Source: Paractinoplanes maris
GTDB lineage: Bacteria; Actinomycetota; Actinomycetes; Mycobacteriales; Micromonosporaceae
Length of the DNA: 64,000 nucleotides
NCBI RefSeq assembly: GCF_023544465.1
Contig: NZ_JALPVL010000002.1
Span: 372,001-436,000, forward strand
Direction of reading: 5' to 3'
Each line of letters opens with the position of its first letter. Position 1 is the stretch's first letter. The notes below the pieces were generated by a model. That model searched no databases and was not told the DNA's origin. It was given only the letters and a program-made list of their open reading frames with translations. Below, piece after piece: positions 7,975 through 17,506 of the stretch. Position numbers and translations under genes: made by a program.

Positions 7975-8760
7975 ATGCCGAACCCTCCCGACGTCGACGT
8001 CGAAGGTGTCGACACCCCGAGGAGCGGGACCTCCAGGACCGAGCCCGCCGTCCGGCTGGTCGACGTGCACAAGACCTACGACGGCGCGACACCGGTCGCC
8101 GCCCTGCGCGGCGTGTCGCTGGACTTCGCCCGCGGCTCGCTGACCGCGGTGATGGGCCAGTCCGGCTCGGGGAAGTCGACGCTGCTCAACGTCGCGGCCG
8201 GGCTGGACGTGCCGACCCGCGGACAGGTCGTGATCGGCGGCACGGACACCAGCAAATTCTCGCCCGACGACCTCACCCGGTTCCGGCGCGACCAGGTCGG
8301 CTTCATCTTCCAGTCCTACAACCTGATCGGCCATCTCGACGTCCTCACCAACATCGAGCTCCCGCTCGTCCTCGGCGGCCGCACCGCGGACCGCGCCTGG
8401 CTCGCGGAACTCGTCAGGACCCTCGGCATCGCGGGTCTCGAGGACCGCCTGCCCGGCGAGCTCTCCGGAGGGCAGGCCCAGCGGGTGGCCATCGCCCGCG
8501 CGCTGATGACCCGCCCCTCGGTGGTCTTCGCGGACGAGCCGACCGGTGCCCTCGACTCCCGCAGCGGTCAGCAGGTGCTGGAGCTGCTCTGCGACGCCAC
8601 ACGCAGGCTCAACCAGACCGTCGTCCTCGTCACCCACGACAGCGGCGTGGCGGCCGCGACGGAACGCGTCGTCTTCCTGTCCGACGGGCTCGTCGTCGAC
8701 GACGTCACCGCCCCGACGGCCGAGCAGGTCGCCGCGCGCATGCTCGCCCTGGGTCGGTGA
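7975..8760 (+). CDS. ABC transporter ATP-binding protein (LolD/MacB class)
   Basis: Protein of about 261 aa. I chose ATG 7975, which is preceded by GGAAAG; GTG 7954 in the same frame lacks a ribosome-binding site. The motifs are complete: Walker [11 protein letters not shown]-loop F-I-F-Q-S-Y-N-L-I, signature L-S-G-G-Q-A-Q-R, Walker [13 protein letters not shown], and H-loop V-T-H-D. Q-S-Y-N-L-I and E-P-T-G-A-L-D are typical of the ATPases that pair with FtsX-like permeases. The stop overlaps the permease GTG (GTGA), giving a two-gene exporter or mechanotransmission unit. Substrate unknown. Confidence 0.95.
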   Translation: MPNPPDVDVEGVDTPRSGTSRTEPAVRLVDVHKTYDGATPVAALRGVSLDFARGSLTAVMGQSGSGKSTLLNVAAGLDVPTRGQVVIGGTDTSKFSPDDLTRFRRDQVGFIFQSYNLIGHLDVLTNIELPLVLGGRTADRAWLAELVRTLGIAGLEDRLPGELSGGQAQRVAIARALMTRPSVVFADEPTGALDSRSGQQVLELLCDATRRLNQTVVLVTHDSGVAAATERVVFLSDGLVVDDVTAPTAEQVAARMLALGR

Positions 8761-10643
8761 GCGGGATGTGGTCCCTCGCGCTCGCCGGCGCCCGAGCGCA
8801 CCGCACCAGCCTGTCGGGCACCGCGCTCGTCCTGGCTACCGCAGGGGCCCTGGTGTCCCTGGTCGGGGTGTTCTTCGAGTCCGGGTCCCGTGCCGGTGCG
8901 GGCGTCGAAGGTGGCACGCTGGTCGCGCTCGCGTCGTCGTACTCCGGCATCGCTCTTGTCGTGGTCGTCATGGTCGTCGCGGCCATGGTGACCCTCGCGC
9001 TGCGAGCCCGTCGGCGGGAGTTCGCCCTCATGCGCACCGTCGGCGCGACCCGCGGCCAGGTCCGGCAGCAGGTCTCCTTCGAGCTGCTGCTCGTCGCTTT
9101 GGTCGCCGTGCCTGTGGGCGCTGCACTCGGGGTCCTGCTGGCCCGGCGGTTTGACCCGCTCCTGCAGGACGCGGGGATGCTGTCGCCTGGCTCCCAGCTC
9201 TCCCTGTCCCCGCTGCCCGTGCTGGCGGCCGTGGCGCTGCTCGTGCCCACCGCCATGCTCGCCGGTCGGCTCGCGACCCGCGAGACACTGCGGATCCCGC
9301 CCACCGACGCCGTTCGCAGCTCGGCGGTCGAGACGCCGAGGATCGGGCCGATCCGCAAGATCTTCGCGCTCCTCACGGCGGTGGCCGGCCTGGCCGTCGC
9401 GTTCACGCCGCTCTGGGTTCCGGGGAGCGTCGGCGGTGAAACAGCCGGCCTCTCGGCGTTCTTCCTGATCGGCGCGGTCGCGCTGGCCGGACCGCTGCTG
9501 GTCGCCCGGACCTTCGGCCGGACCGTCCTGCTCGCCGGGGCGCGGACCGGGGCCCCGACCCGGCTCGCCCTGCACAACGTCCGTGGCTTCTCACGTCGCC
9601 TGACCACTGTCATCGTGCCGCTGGCGCTGGCCCTGTCCGTCGGCACCATCCAGACCAGCGTCAACAGTGCGCTCGGCCAGGCCTCCGAGCAGCAGCTGCG
9701 TGCTGCCGTGACCTCGGACCTGGTGCTGACCGGCGCTCTGTCGGCGGCCTCGCAGCTGACCGCGGTACCCGCAGTCGCGGAAGTGGCACCCCTAGCAGAG
9801 GTGCCCGTCGAGGTCCGCGACGAGGACGACGCCGGCACCCCTGACAGCCTCGTCTGGGAGAGCACCAGAGCACTCACCGTGCCCCCCGACGTGCCGCAGG
9901 GCGTCTTCGACCCCGGCGTCACCGACGGTTCGCTGGCCGCGCTGTCGGCACCCGACACCGTCGCCATCAGCTCGGACGCCGCGTCCCTGCTCGGTTTCGG
10001 CATGGGAGATTCGCTCACGGTGCGCTACGACGGCGCCGAGCACCGCCTGGAGGTGGTCGCCGTCTACGAGCGAGGACTGGGGGTGGGCGGCTACCTGATG
10101 GCACCGGAGACCGCGACCTCGCTGGGCTCCGACGCCACGCCCTCGACCCTGCTCGTCACGACCACCGACGACGCGACAACAGCCCAGACCGCCGACCGCA
10201 TCCGGGACTTGGGCTACACGGTCCAGAGCCCGGCGCAGTACGCCGCCGGCGCGACCAGCCCCGACGCCGCCGAGCAGCAGCTGTCCACGCTGCTGCTGCT
10301 CCTGCTCCTGGTCTTCATCGTTCTCGGGGCCGTCAACGCCCTGGTGCTCACGACAGCGGGCCGGCATGCCGAGCTGGTCCTGCTGCACCGGACCGGCACG
10401 ACGCGCCGGCAGCTGAGCAGGATGCTGCTCGTCGAGTCGCTGCTCACCGGGGTGCTCGCGTGGCTGATCGGGACCGCGGCCGTCGTCCCCGCTGTGCTCG
10501 GGGTCAGCGCCGGACTGCTGCCTGGGCAGGTACCTGTGGTCGACCTGACGACGTACGTCCTGCTCAGCCTCGCTGTCGTCGTCACGGCCGTGGGCGCCAC
10601 CACGGCGACGGCGGCATGGGCCGTCCGCCGGGCCACCGGGTGA
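8757..10643 (+). CDS. FtsX-like ABC permease
   Basis: Protein of 628 aa starting at GTG 8757, coupled to the ATPase gene. An N-terminal helix is followed by a first FtsX domain of three helices (about residues 60-165) carrying A-R-R-R-E-F-A-L-M-R-T-V-G-A-T-R-G-Q, the cytoplasmic coupling segment. A central pair of helices follows, then an extracellular domain of about 200 residues, and a second FtsX domain at the C-terminus with G-R-H-A-E-L-V-L-L-H-R-T-G-T-T-R-R-Q. The duplicated 4+4-helix arrangement is usual for actinobacterial exporters of antimicrobial peptides or lipids. No regulator gene is adjacent. Confidence 0.93.
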   Translation: MSGMWSLALAGARAHRTSLSGTALVLATAGALVSLVGVFFESGSRAGAGVEGGTLVALASSYSGIALVVVVMVVAAMVTLALRARRREFALMRTVGATRGQVRQQVSFELLLVALVAVPVGAALGVLLARRFDPLLQDAGMLSPGSQLSLSPLPVLAAVALLVPTAMLAGRLATRETLRIPPTDAVRSSAVETPRIGPIRKIFALLTAVAGLAVAFTPLWVPGSVGGETAGLSAFFLIGAVALAGPLLVARTFGRTVLLAGARTGAPTRLALHNVRGFSRRLTTVIVPLALALSVGTIQTSVNSALGQASEQQLRAAVTSDLVLTGALSAASQLTAVPAVAEVAPLAEVPVEVRDEDDAGTPDSLVWESTRALTVPPDVPQGVFDPGVTDGSLAALSAPDTVAISSDAASLLGFGMGDSLTVRYDGAEHRLEVVAVYERGLGVGGYLMAPETATSLGSDATPSTLLVTTTDDATTAQTADRIRDLGYTVQSPAQYAAGATSPDAAEQQLSTLLLLLLLVFIVLGAVNALVLTTAGRHAELVLLHRTGTTRRQLSRMLLVESLLTGVLAWLIGTAAVVPAVLGVSAGLLPGQVPVVDLTTYVLLSLAVVVTAVGATTATAAWAVRRATG

Positions 10644-10698
10644 AGCCCGACGGCCGGCGGGCGGAGGTGGTGACCAGCCCCGCCCGCGTACGGCCCCC

Positions 10699-10802
10699 AT
10701 GGGCACCCGACGGGATGCCCGGGCACTCCTAGGAACGCCCCGGTAGGTACGGTGTGGGCCGCAGGCCCTGGTAGCTCAGGGGATAGAACATCGGTTTCCT
10801 AA
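10699..10802 (+). repeat. Left island end: promoter region and 5' half of tRNA-Arg(CCT)
   Basis: This block of 104 bp aligns without gaps to 47981-48084, with 94 identities counted by eye. Positions 10765-10802 correspond to tRNA nucleotides 1-38, through the anticodon CCT and the next two A residues. Immediately after CCTAA the match ends (GGAGATCC here, ACCGTGTG in the intact gene). A tRNA cut in its anticodon loop is the classic crossover point of tyrosine integrases. The fragment has no 3' half and cannot yield a tRNA. Two changes within the tRNA part (C to G in the acceptor stem, G to A in the D stem) fit relaxed selection. Confidence 0.85.
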
Positions 10803-11099
10803 GGAGATCCGACGTCCCTGTGCTGGCCAATGACCTGCGACAAAGCTTCGCCCGCTGACTGACGTCGCTCGATGATCGCTCGGAGGGTCGAGCCCGCGAC
10901 GGCCGACATGAAGTCGACGCCCGCTCCTCTGATCCATAGCCATATGATCTGCACATATTGCCCAATCTACGATCGCTTCGATAGGAAGTGGCATTACGAG
11001 CGTCTGCCTGGTCACTCAGACATCGCATATTGGCTGGTCCGAGCCAAGTGAAGCAGCCGGCCTGCGATCGGTCGCCCCGCTGCCGGTCCGCCGTGCTGA
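10803..11099. other. Non-coding stretch after the left island boundary
   Basis: This contains no frame with coding character on either strand. Apparent antisense frames run through the tRNA fragment and are artefacts. It may hold the element's attachment-site arm sequence, but I could not identify repeats that would prove this. Confidence 0.5.
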
Positions 11100-12131
11100 T
11101 GCGGGTTAGTTGGTGCCGAACGGCGCTCGGGTGCTTACTGAGCCGGGATCGACGCGGCGTCGTACCCCACCATCAACCGGGGGCTGCCGGTCTACGCCCA
11201 GGCCAGTGGCGGCAGCGGCTGGCGGCCGCGTGCGCCGCTGACGCCCGGCTCGGATCGGCATCGCTGGTTTGTATGACGTGTCGACGCTGTACTTCGAGAC
11301 CGATGCCGGTGACGGGTTCCGCGAGCCGGGGTTCGTCAAGGAACGCCGCCTGGAACCGCAGATCACCATCGGTCTGCTCACCGACGCGACGGGCTTTCCG
11401 CTGACGGTCGAGGCGTTCGAGGGCAACAAGGCCGAGACCCTGACGATGCTGCCGACGATCCGCACGCCCGACATCCCCGATGGGCACGTCTTCGTCCAGC
11501 CATGGCCGGCCGGGCCGGCCGACAAGCGCCGGGACCAGCTCATCTACTACCAAATGCAAGACCGACCGGGCCCGCCGGACGCTGCGCGGTATCGATGAGC
11601 AGGTCGCCAAGGCCGAGAAAGCCGTCGCCGGGCAGACCGCGGTCAAACGCAACCGGTTCGTCCAGCTCTCCGGCGGAACCCGCAAGGTCAATCGGGGCCC
11701 TGGAGACCAAAGCACGGGCCTTGGCCGGGATCAAGGGATACGTCACCCACCTGGACACCTGCCAGGACGGCAGCCCGGTCACCGCCGGCTTCGTGTTCGA
11801 CGCCTACCACCGGCTCTTTCAGGTCGAGAAATCGTTCGCATGTCGAAGCACGACCTGCAAGCCCGGCCGATCTGCCACCACAAACGCCTCCATCGACGGT
11901 CACCTGAGCATCGTGTTCGCCGCCCTCGCGGTCAGCCGCTGGACCGAGGACCGTATGGGCTGGTCGATCACGAAGTTCGTGCGCACCGCCCGCCGCTACC
12001 GCACCATCCAGATCCGCATCGACGACCACATCCTCACCACCGCCGACCCACTACCCGACGTCCTACGCCACGCCATCAAGGCAACCCACGCCGATCCAGT
12101 GCGCACCAACCTGATAAGAGTCGGGTCTTGA
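11100..12131 (+). pseudogene. Degenerate IS1634/IS4-type DDE transposase
   Basis: Conserved IS1634-family blocks appear in order but in different frames. L-A-A-A-C-A-A-D-A-R-L-G-S-A-S-L-V lies at about 11215-11270. Next comes Y-D-V-S-T-L-Y-F-E-T followed by K-E-R-R-L-E-P-Q-I-T-I-G-L-L and F-E-G-N-K-A-E-T (11269-11500), containing the first catalytic Asp region. Then A-L-A-G-I-K-G-Y-V-T-H-L, Y-H-R-L-F-Q-V-E-K-S-F and S-I-D-G-H-L-S-I-V-F-A-A-L-A-V-S (11690-11950), the Y-(2)-R-(3)-E-like region. At least three frameshifts, near 11265, 11560-11690 and 11840, break it. The N-terminal third is absent. No terminal inverted repeats were found, so it is a relic. Confidence 0.85.
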
Positions 12132-12207
12132 GGATGTATGGCCCGGACATCGGATATCGCACTGCCTTCGGGTCACCTCGGGAGACGCGGTGGAGCGAAG
12201 TTGACCA

Positions 12208-12249
12208 GAGTGGTGCCCTTTCGGCGAAAGCGCTCCGGAGGCACCACTC
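12208..12249. terminator. Nested hairpin downstream of the restriction-modification unit
   Basis: GAGTGGTGCC (12208-12217) pairs perfectly with GGCACCACTC (12240-12249) and encloses a second small hairpin, CTTTC-GGC-GAAAG (12218-12230). It lies 33 bp past the stop of the minus-strand gene 12282-12764 and so could terminate that unit. There is no T tract, so it could instead be a remnant IS end or another structured site. Confidence 0.45.
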
Positions 12250-12281
12250 CAGTCAAATGCGTGATACATCATTACAGGCTA

Positions 12282-12764
12282 CTAGACATGCCGCAGCCAA
12301 TCATCGAATACAGATAGGAAGCTCTCCAGGGCGGTTGCATCAACTACCGTCACTTTCAGGTCACCAATACCGTGGTGGCCACGCCCAGTCAGATCTCGGA
12401 CATTTGGATGGAACGCAAATTCCGCCGGCGGCAGTGGAAGGATCAAGGTCAGAACGTTCGCGCGCTTTATTACACTCAAGAAAACCTGAGTGCGCTCAGA
12501 TGCCTTCTCCCGCTTAGGACCTTCCCGTCGATATCCGAAGTAAGTGTCCCTGTCAACATAATGAAGCCCTGGATTCCTCACCCGAATCTGATAGTCAAGC
12601 TCCAGCAGGAGGAGCAATGGCACCTTCTGCCAATTTGACAGGATCTCCCGCAGCATCGACTCGCCGGGCCGATCTATATGGAGGACACGCCGCAGAACCT
12701 CGTCTGGCGTAACATCAGCTAACCGCGCGGCGTCACGCAAAAACGCCTCTACTGTCGGATCCAT
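12282..12764 (-). CDS. Hypothetical protein, companion of the type IIG-like R-M gene
   Basis: Protein of 160 aa starting at ATG 12764 (M-D-P-T-V-E-A-F-L-R-D-A-A-R), 4 bp past the stop of the upstream methylase gene, so both are on one transcript. The N-terminal ~40 residues are helical (V-T-P-D-E-V-L-R-R-V-L). The middle has L-L-L-L-L-E-L-D-Y-Q-I-R-V-R-N-P-G-L, and the C-terminal part looks like a domain ending L-E-S-F-L-S-V-F-D-D-W-L. No catalytic motif is apparent. Base composition is as low in GC as in the methylase gene, so the two probably arrived together. The family is not recognised. It could be an accessory or control protein for the R-M enzyme. Confidence 0.65.
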   Translation of the reverse strand: MDPTVEAFLRDAARLADVTPDEVLRRVLHIDRPGESMLREILSNWQKVPLLLLLELDYQIRVRNPGLHYVDRDTYFGYRREGPKREKASERTQVFLSVIKRANVLTLILPLPPAEFAFHPNVRDLTGRGHHGIGDLKVTVVDATALESFLSVFDDWLRHV

Positions 12765-12768
12765 TTGA

Positions 12769-15453
12769 TCACCTGGGCGGCTTGAATGCCGAGATGATCG
12801 TCTGGGCCTCACGGCTGTCAAGTCTAAGCTTCTGCGCGACTGTCTCTCGGGCATGACTTCTCAAGCTGGCGACCCTCCGTTCCGCCTCATCGGCAGCCGA
12901 CAGCGACTTGATGATCTCGGCCTCTACATCTTGAGGTGGAACCGGCACCTTCAATTTTCGGACAACATCCCAATTGACGCGCGTCCGGCCGATTCCTGTT
13001 GAAAGTAGCAGGAGATCAGCTCGCGCTTCCGGAGATCGGAGTAGTGCCCACATCGTTTGTGCAGAAGTTTTCGCGGTGGGCCGACAGATCGTGAACTCTT
13101 TCGTCACTACGCAGCCCTCCAATTCCGCTGGAACGATCGCAACGGCACCATGGATAGTGTTGATGTGACTCATAACTATGTCGCCTTCTCGAACTCGAGT
13201 AAGCCGCTGAGCGGCAAGGTCGGATGTCCAAACTTCCTCACCCGACTCGCAGAATCCGTCGTAACGGACTCTGAGATACGTCACTAGCTCATCACTCGCT
13301 TCAGTGTCCAGGTAACGATCGAAATTGGCCGGGTCGGTGGGATCCAACGGAGACATCAAATCTTCAACGTCGCTGACTTCGAATCCCAGGTCATACCATT
13401 CAGAGACACGTCGCCCGGATTCTGGAAGACATGCCTTAACGTCGAATCTATCAATCAGCGCCGTAGCTGGCACGGTCCAAGGTGCGGCCTGCGGATCTCC
13501 GCTCAAGAACGCCTCATAGAGCCGTTTTACATTTTCGACCTCGACGGCCGCCTTTCGCCTATTCTCCTCGTCGATGGGAAGAATGCGTTGGCGGGGAGCA
13601 TCGTCGACACCGACAGCCGTACAATAGTACATAAATACACTTGGCTGCTCCTCGGCGTCGGACTCCCGCTTCTGTAGAACAATAACTGATGTCTTCACAC
13701 GCGCCTGCGACCTCTGGAAAGCATCACCGGGAAGAGAAACCACTGCCTTGATTATCCATCGCCGCTTGATCCATTCACGGACCCGCTTGTGCCGCGATGC
13801 GCCCAAGATACTGTCGTCAACAACAGTGACGAGTCTGCCTTTAGGCGCGAGGAGATCCCAGTATCGCTCAAGGAACATGACCATCGAGCTGAGGCCCTGC
13901 AACGGCCGCCGAGCGCCCCCCTTTTCATCGTACGAGAGCTCGTAATCATTGAGGAGTTCCCGTTCCCAATCTTGCTTACGGTTATACTCCTTGGCGAATG
14001 GAGGATTTGTAAGGGCAACATCTGCCAAACCGCGATCCGCTTGTCGTTGGACGCGAGCACGAAGCTCCATCTTTTCTTTACTTAGCTCTGGACCGTCCGT
14101 AGCAACAGTTCTCAGGCTTTTGTCCAGAGCATCGAGTTGATAGATACTACTCCCACCATCGCCGTGGAGGTACATATTAATGCGTGCGATACGCGCCAGC
14201 GCCGGATCGCGCGCAACGTCGATACCAATGAGGCACTCCGTCGCCACATGGGCGCGAAGCTGTTCACGCTCCACGCTGCTCAGCGAAGCATTCGAGTCAA
14301 TTTGTGTCCAAAATTGCGCTAGTGCCTCGATAAGGAATCCGCCAGTTCCACAGCATGCGTCGATGACACGATCAGCATGATCAGGTGTTGCACGCAGGCG
14401 GGCCAAGCCGGTCGCCAATTTTACGACACTTCGAGGCGTGAAGTACTGGCCTAGCGCCTTACCGCGGAGTGTCGAGTTCAGGAAAGTCTCGAACATGCGG
14501 CCATTTAGATCCGCATCAATACTTATCAGATCGACCCTCTCAAGCCGATCTGCGATCTCCTTAAGCGTGTCGGGAGAAAGCTGAAGTTGCTCACCGTGCT
14601 CGAATATCCTCTTCTTCTTACCGCGACTGATCTCCATTTCGAAGTCGCTCAGAAGCTTGCGGAACAGGATCTGATCAAGCGGATTCGGTGTGTCCTTTTC
14701 GTTTTTTGAGATCCAATTACGCGAGAACCGCACGACATCGATCGGAACGGTGGTATCGCCTTCAACGGATGTGTCGGCTAAAGGGCTCGCATGTACCTGA
14801 CGATCCGACCAAAGCTTGAGGAAAACGACCTTCACGAATTCCATGAATGCCGCAGTGTAGCTAAGGTTCTCTCGTTTGTAGATCAGCCTGTGGGCCCAAG
14901 CAAAGTCGACGTTAAGCTCTGAAACAGTCCGGCGACGAAGCGTCAGGGTGTCTTCAGTTGGCGTTCGTCGACGGGGTTTACCGAAGCTCTTCGGCGCCAG
15001 AGTTTCGCGGATTGAATCGAAGTGAAGGTTCCCATCTACAAACTCATGGAACTCTGCTTCAGAGACGGGTACAGAGCTGTCCCAGCGGTACAAGCGGGTG
15101 GTGACTCCATTAGTGAGGAGAAAAAACTCAACCGGATTATTTGGATGCGCCTTGTTGAGCTCCAAACAGTAACTAGAACACTGCCCAACCCACTTACCTA
15201 GATCTTCTTCGACGCCTTTCGCCTCGCAGATCCATCGGATCCTTCCCCCGATCTCGATTGCGTAATCGGGTCGCCACTTCTTGCTTCTCCGGCCACTCGA
15301 CAGAACGAGCTCGTCCAAGGTAGCCTTCGGCCGAATTTGGGCATCACGATACCCGAGGTCCGTAAGCAGGCGGTTCACGAAGAACTGCTCCACGCTCGCC
15401 TCATTGCCCAAGTCACCAAGCGAACAGAACTTGTTGGTAACGTCCTGGTTCAA
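12769..15453 (-). CDS. Type IIG-like restriction-modification enzyme (nuclease-methylase-specificity fusion)
   Basis: Protein of about 894 aa. I chose TTG 15453 because GGAGAGG lies six bases before it; GTG 15468 is an alternative. The N-terminus has a PD-(D/E)xK-type nuclease pattern, W-R-P-D-Y-A-I-E-I ... C-E-A-K-G (D about 63, E77, K79). The middle is an N6-adenine methylase: G-Q-Y-F-T-P-R, motif I D-A-C-C-G-T-G-G-F (about 367), motif IV N-P-P-F (about 482). The C-terminus resembles a type I S-type target-recognition half ending in V-P-V-P-P-Q plus a coiled-coil. No helicase is present, so type I is excluded. One polypeptide should cut and methylate adenine. GC is visibly lower than its surroundings, a sign of transfer. 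Confidence 0.88.
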   Translation of the reverse strand: MNQDVTNKFCSLGDLGNEASVEQFFVNRLLTDLGYRDAQIRPKATLDELVLSSGRRSKKWRPDYAIEIGGRIRWICEAKGVEEDLGKWVGQCSSYCLELNKAHPNNPVEFFLLTNGVTTRLYRWDSSVPVSEAEFHEFVDGNLHFDSIRETLAPKSFGKPRRRTPTEDTLTLRRRTVSELNVDFAWAHRLIYKRENLSYTAAFMEFVKVVFLKLWSDRQVHASPLADTSVEGDTTVPIDVVRFSRNWISKNEKDTPNPLDQILFRKLLSDFEMEISRGKKKRIFEHGEQLQLSPDTLKEIADRLERVDLISIDADLNGRMFETFLNSTLRGKALGQYFTPRSVVKLATGLARLRATPDHADRVIDACCGTGGFLIEALAQFWTQIDSNASLSSVEREQLRAHVATECLIGIDVARDPALARIARINMYLHGDGGSSIYQLDALDKSLRTVATDGPELSKEKMELRARVQRQADRGLADVALTNPPFAKEYNRKQDWERELLNDYELSYDEKGGARRPLQGLSSMVMFLERYWDLLAPKGRLVTVVDDSILGASRHKRVREWIKRRWIIKAVVSLPGDAFQRSQARVKTSVIVLQKRESDAEEQPSVFMYYCTAVGVDDAPRQRILPIDEENRRKAAVEVENVKRLYEAFLSGDPQAAPWTVPATALIDRFDVKACLPESGRRVSEWYDLGFEVSDVEDLMSPLDPTDPANFDRYLDTEASDELVTYLRVRYDGFCESGEEVWTSDLAAQRLTRVREGDIVMSHINTIHGAVAIVPAELEGCVVTKEFTICRPTAKTSAQTMWALLRSPEARADLLLLSTGIGRTRVNWDVVRKLKVPVPPQDVEAEIIKSLSAADEAERRVASLRSHARETVAQKLRLDSREAQTIISAFKPPR

Positions 15454-15468
15454 AGCACACCTCTCCAC

Positions 15469-16098
15469 CGCTGGTCGTTTGATGATACCATCAAATGCCC
15501 TGAGGCGATATCAAGTATCGCCAGTAGTGTGCGGGATTTCCCACGCAAAGACTGCAACGTCGCAGCCGAAGAACTGAAGTCAATAGGTCGCGCCTTACCG
15601 ATCTATGGGTTAAGTGCGCGCCCGCCGACCACTCACTTGCAGCGGCATTCCATGATCTCGGCGGCCAGACCCGGATAGACAACACGCTCGCAGCGTTCGC
15701 AGGGACCTGGTGGTCCCACGTGCGGCGATAGCGGTTCGGATTTTCTGTGGCCGATGAGGTCGACCTTTGCCACACCGAATCGCTCGTCGCTTACACAACC
15801 GAGAGCGAGCGGTGACGGGCGTGTCTCTTCTAGCGGGAATCCCGCACCCGTCGGTGTCATAGAGCGACTTGACCGCGTGCTATATCGCACCATAAGCGGC
15901 ACTATGGCTTAGCCGACGCTACTCAGCCTCGATCCATCGACGTGGCCTGCGGTCCAGGAAGCCCAACTGGTCGAGGTGCTCACTCCCAGACCGGCACCCA
16001 CCACTGCCAGCCGTCCGGCGCTGGCTCCGAGCTTGGCTCCGGCCGCCATCCGGCAGGTGGCGTCCAGCCGGCCGGCGGGGCCGGCCAAGTCGGCGGTA
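15469..16098. other. Intergenic region between the R-M and HIRAN genes
   Basis: About 630 bases with no convincing gene. A minus-strand frame at 15633-15902 (89 aa) ends with a possible zinc ribbon (C-E-R-C about 25 residues before its end, then C-R-C), preceded by D-E-R-F-G-V-A-K-V-D-L-I-G-H. It lacks a clear ribosome-binding site and could be a gene remnant. The right third (15940-16090) is rich in Pro/Ala codons on the plus strand without a good start. Promoters for the R-M gene probably lie just upstream of 15470. Confidence 0.4.
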
Positions 16099-17013
16099 CT
16101 ACGAAACGGATACCGATCGGCGGCGGTGGGATGGGCGCATGATCTCGCCGCCCACCGGAAACACGGGTACTGTCGGTTCGACCGACGGCATGACAGCTAC
16201 CGGTGACGGGCTCGCAGGGCGGGCCGGCGGAGCGCCGAGCCAGCGCTCCGGGAGTTCGTGTGCTTTGGCGGCATACAGCACAACCTTGGTCTTGATGCGG
16301 TTGCCCTTGACTATCGCGCGAGCCGCTGCCATGGCTCCGCTCTCGGCGAGGTGTCGAATTGCCGGAAGCAGCTCGGTGCTCATCTTCGGGGTGAGCTGGC
16401 CGACGCGTGCCCCGTCGAGACGCACCTCGACCAGGGTGCGCGACGAGCGTGCAGTCTGCTCAACGACTTCGTGCAGTGTCGCGTACGCCCAGCACTCGCC
16501 TTCTGCGCGGAGGAACGACGCGAGAGCGTCGAGGTGCTTCTCCTCGCCGGTTACCTGGATGGCATTGCCGCTGGGCAGCAGCCGATGCTCTCCGGACGGA
16601 GGCATGTTGGCGGGCACGAGCATGTGCGGTTCGGCCAGGTCTAGTCGGACGGATCCTTGGAACTGCTTGGTCCGGCCGTCATAGTCGTCCCATTCGGCAC
16701 CCCAGACTCGGGCCGCAACCTGGGGTGACCAGCCCTGAGCCGTCAGCTGGGAGAGGACGGGCGCGTACCGCACCGCTTCCTCGCGCGGCAGATAGCCGAC
16801 GAGATTGCCGCCCGCCCACACACCTACGGCGTTGCGATCGTGCTTGTTACTCGGGTCGACCGCGAGGGTCGCCATTGTGATGATCTCGGTGCCGTCGGCC
16901 TTGAAGTCACGGTCGAACAGCTGCCGGATTGCGCCCGTGTAATGCGACTCGCCCACGACATCGACATGTGGATAGCCACGCTGGCCCCAAAGATCAAGAG
17001 GGATTGCCATCAT
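16099..17013 (-). CDS. HIRAN-domain protein
   Basis: Protein of 304 aa; ATGs at 17013 and 17010 are adjacent. The N-terminal ~110 residues form a HIRAN domain: V-D-V-V-G-E-S-H-Y, L-A-V-D-P-S-N-K-H-D-R-N-A-V-G-V-W and V-G-Y-L-P-R-E-E-A. HIRAN binds single-stranded or damaged 3'-DNA ends (as in HLTF) and is often found in DNA-repair and mobile-element contexts. The rest (about residues 110-260) contains a second, weaker HIRAN-like unit (V-E-V-R-L-D-G-A-R-V-G-Q-L-T-P) followed by a Pro-rich tail. The gene is the last of a minus-strand group with the two genes at 17138-19902 and is plausibly a DNA-end sensor for them. Confidence 0.8.
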   Translation of the reverse strand: MMAIPLDLWGQRGYPHVDVVGESHYTGAIRQLFDRDFKADGTEIITMATLAVDPSNKHDRNAVGVWAGGNLVGYLPREEAVRYAPVLSQLTAQGWSPQVAARVWGAEWDDYDGRTKQFQGSVRLDLAEPHMLVPANMPPSGEHRLLPSGNAIQVTGEEKHLDALASFLRAEGECWAYATLHEVVEQTARSSRTLVEVRLDGARVGQLTPKMSTELLPAIRHLAESGAMAAARAIVKGNRIKTKVVLYAAKAHELPERWLGAPPARPASPSPVAVMPSVEPTVPVFPVGGEIMRPSHRRRSVSVS

Positions 17014-17137
17014 CAGAACGTAATGCCTCGCACATTCTCAGACCTCACCTTTCGGGTTGCCGCCAACCGTTCGATGGTCCAGTCCACCCGGTCCGAAAGA
17101 GGTAGCCCGTCCAAGCTCAACCACGGTCGGCGCTTCA

Positions 17138-17506
17138 TCACGGGCGTCTTTGATGCAGAAGCTTGACGACCTCGCCGACCTCGGCGTGCAGGTGCGTCAA
17201 CTCCCCGGCAGTCAGTGCCAACTCGTAGCTGTGATGATGCCCAGCCCGCGACAGCGACCACCAGAGCATCGCCACGCGACGCGAGCTCGTCGCTCCGACG
17301 TAGCGGCTCAGCATGAGGATCTGTGAGCGGCGATTGCGGCAGGCGCCGACGGCCGGCGCGGTGTCGGTCCAGTACTGATCGAGCGCCGACTCGAGGGCCA
17401 GCCGGAGAAGCCAGGCGGAGGCGCGGGGCCACAGTCCACGAGTTCCCCGGGCCGGGGCGGCCATCAGGCGTTCGACCTCGTCGAGGTACGTCTGCGGCGA
17501 AGTCAT
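17138..17506 (-). CDS. Small protein with possible HEPN motif, partner of the adjacent ATPase
   Basis: Protein of 122 aa whose ATG (17504-17506) overlaps the TGA of the ATPase gene (ATGA), so it is translationally coupled. It is entirely helical in character: R-L-A-L-E-S-A-L-D-Q-Y-W, then S-R-Y-V-G-A-T-S, then S-R-A-G-H-H-H-S-Y-E-L, then H-L-H-A-E-V-G-E-V-V. R87-A-G-H-H-H92 fits the HEPN ribonuclease pattern R-x(4-6)-H, with polar residues in between. The fold and activity are inferred only from motif and helical content. It is conserved-looking, but I cannot name the family. An RNase partner or an adaptor is likely. Confidence 0.6.
   Translation of the reverse strand: MTSPQTYLDEVERLMAAPARGTRGLWPRASAWLLRLALESALDQYWTDTAPAVGACRNRRSQILMLSRYVGATSSRRVAMLWWSLSRAGHHHSYELALTAGELTHLHAEVGEVVKLLHQRRP

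Noticed and set aside
15633..15902. 89-aa minus-strand frame with CxxC...CxC
   Set aside because: No ribosome-binding site and no family recognised. Kept only as a note in the intergenic entry.
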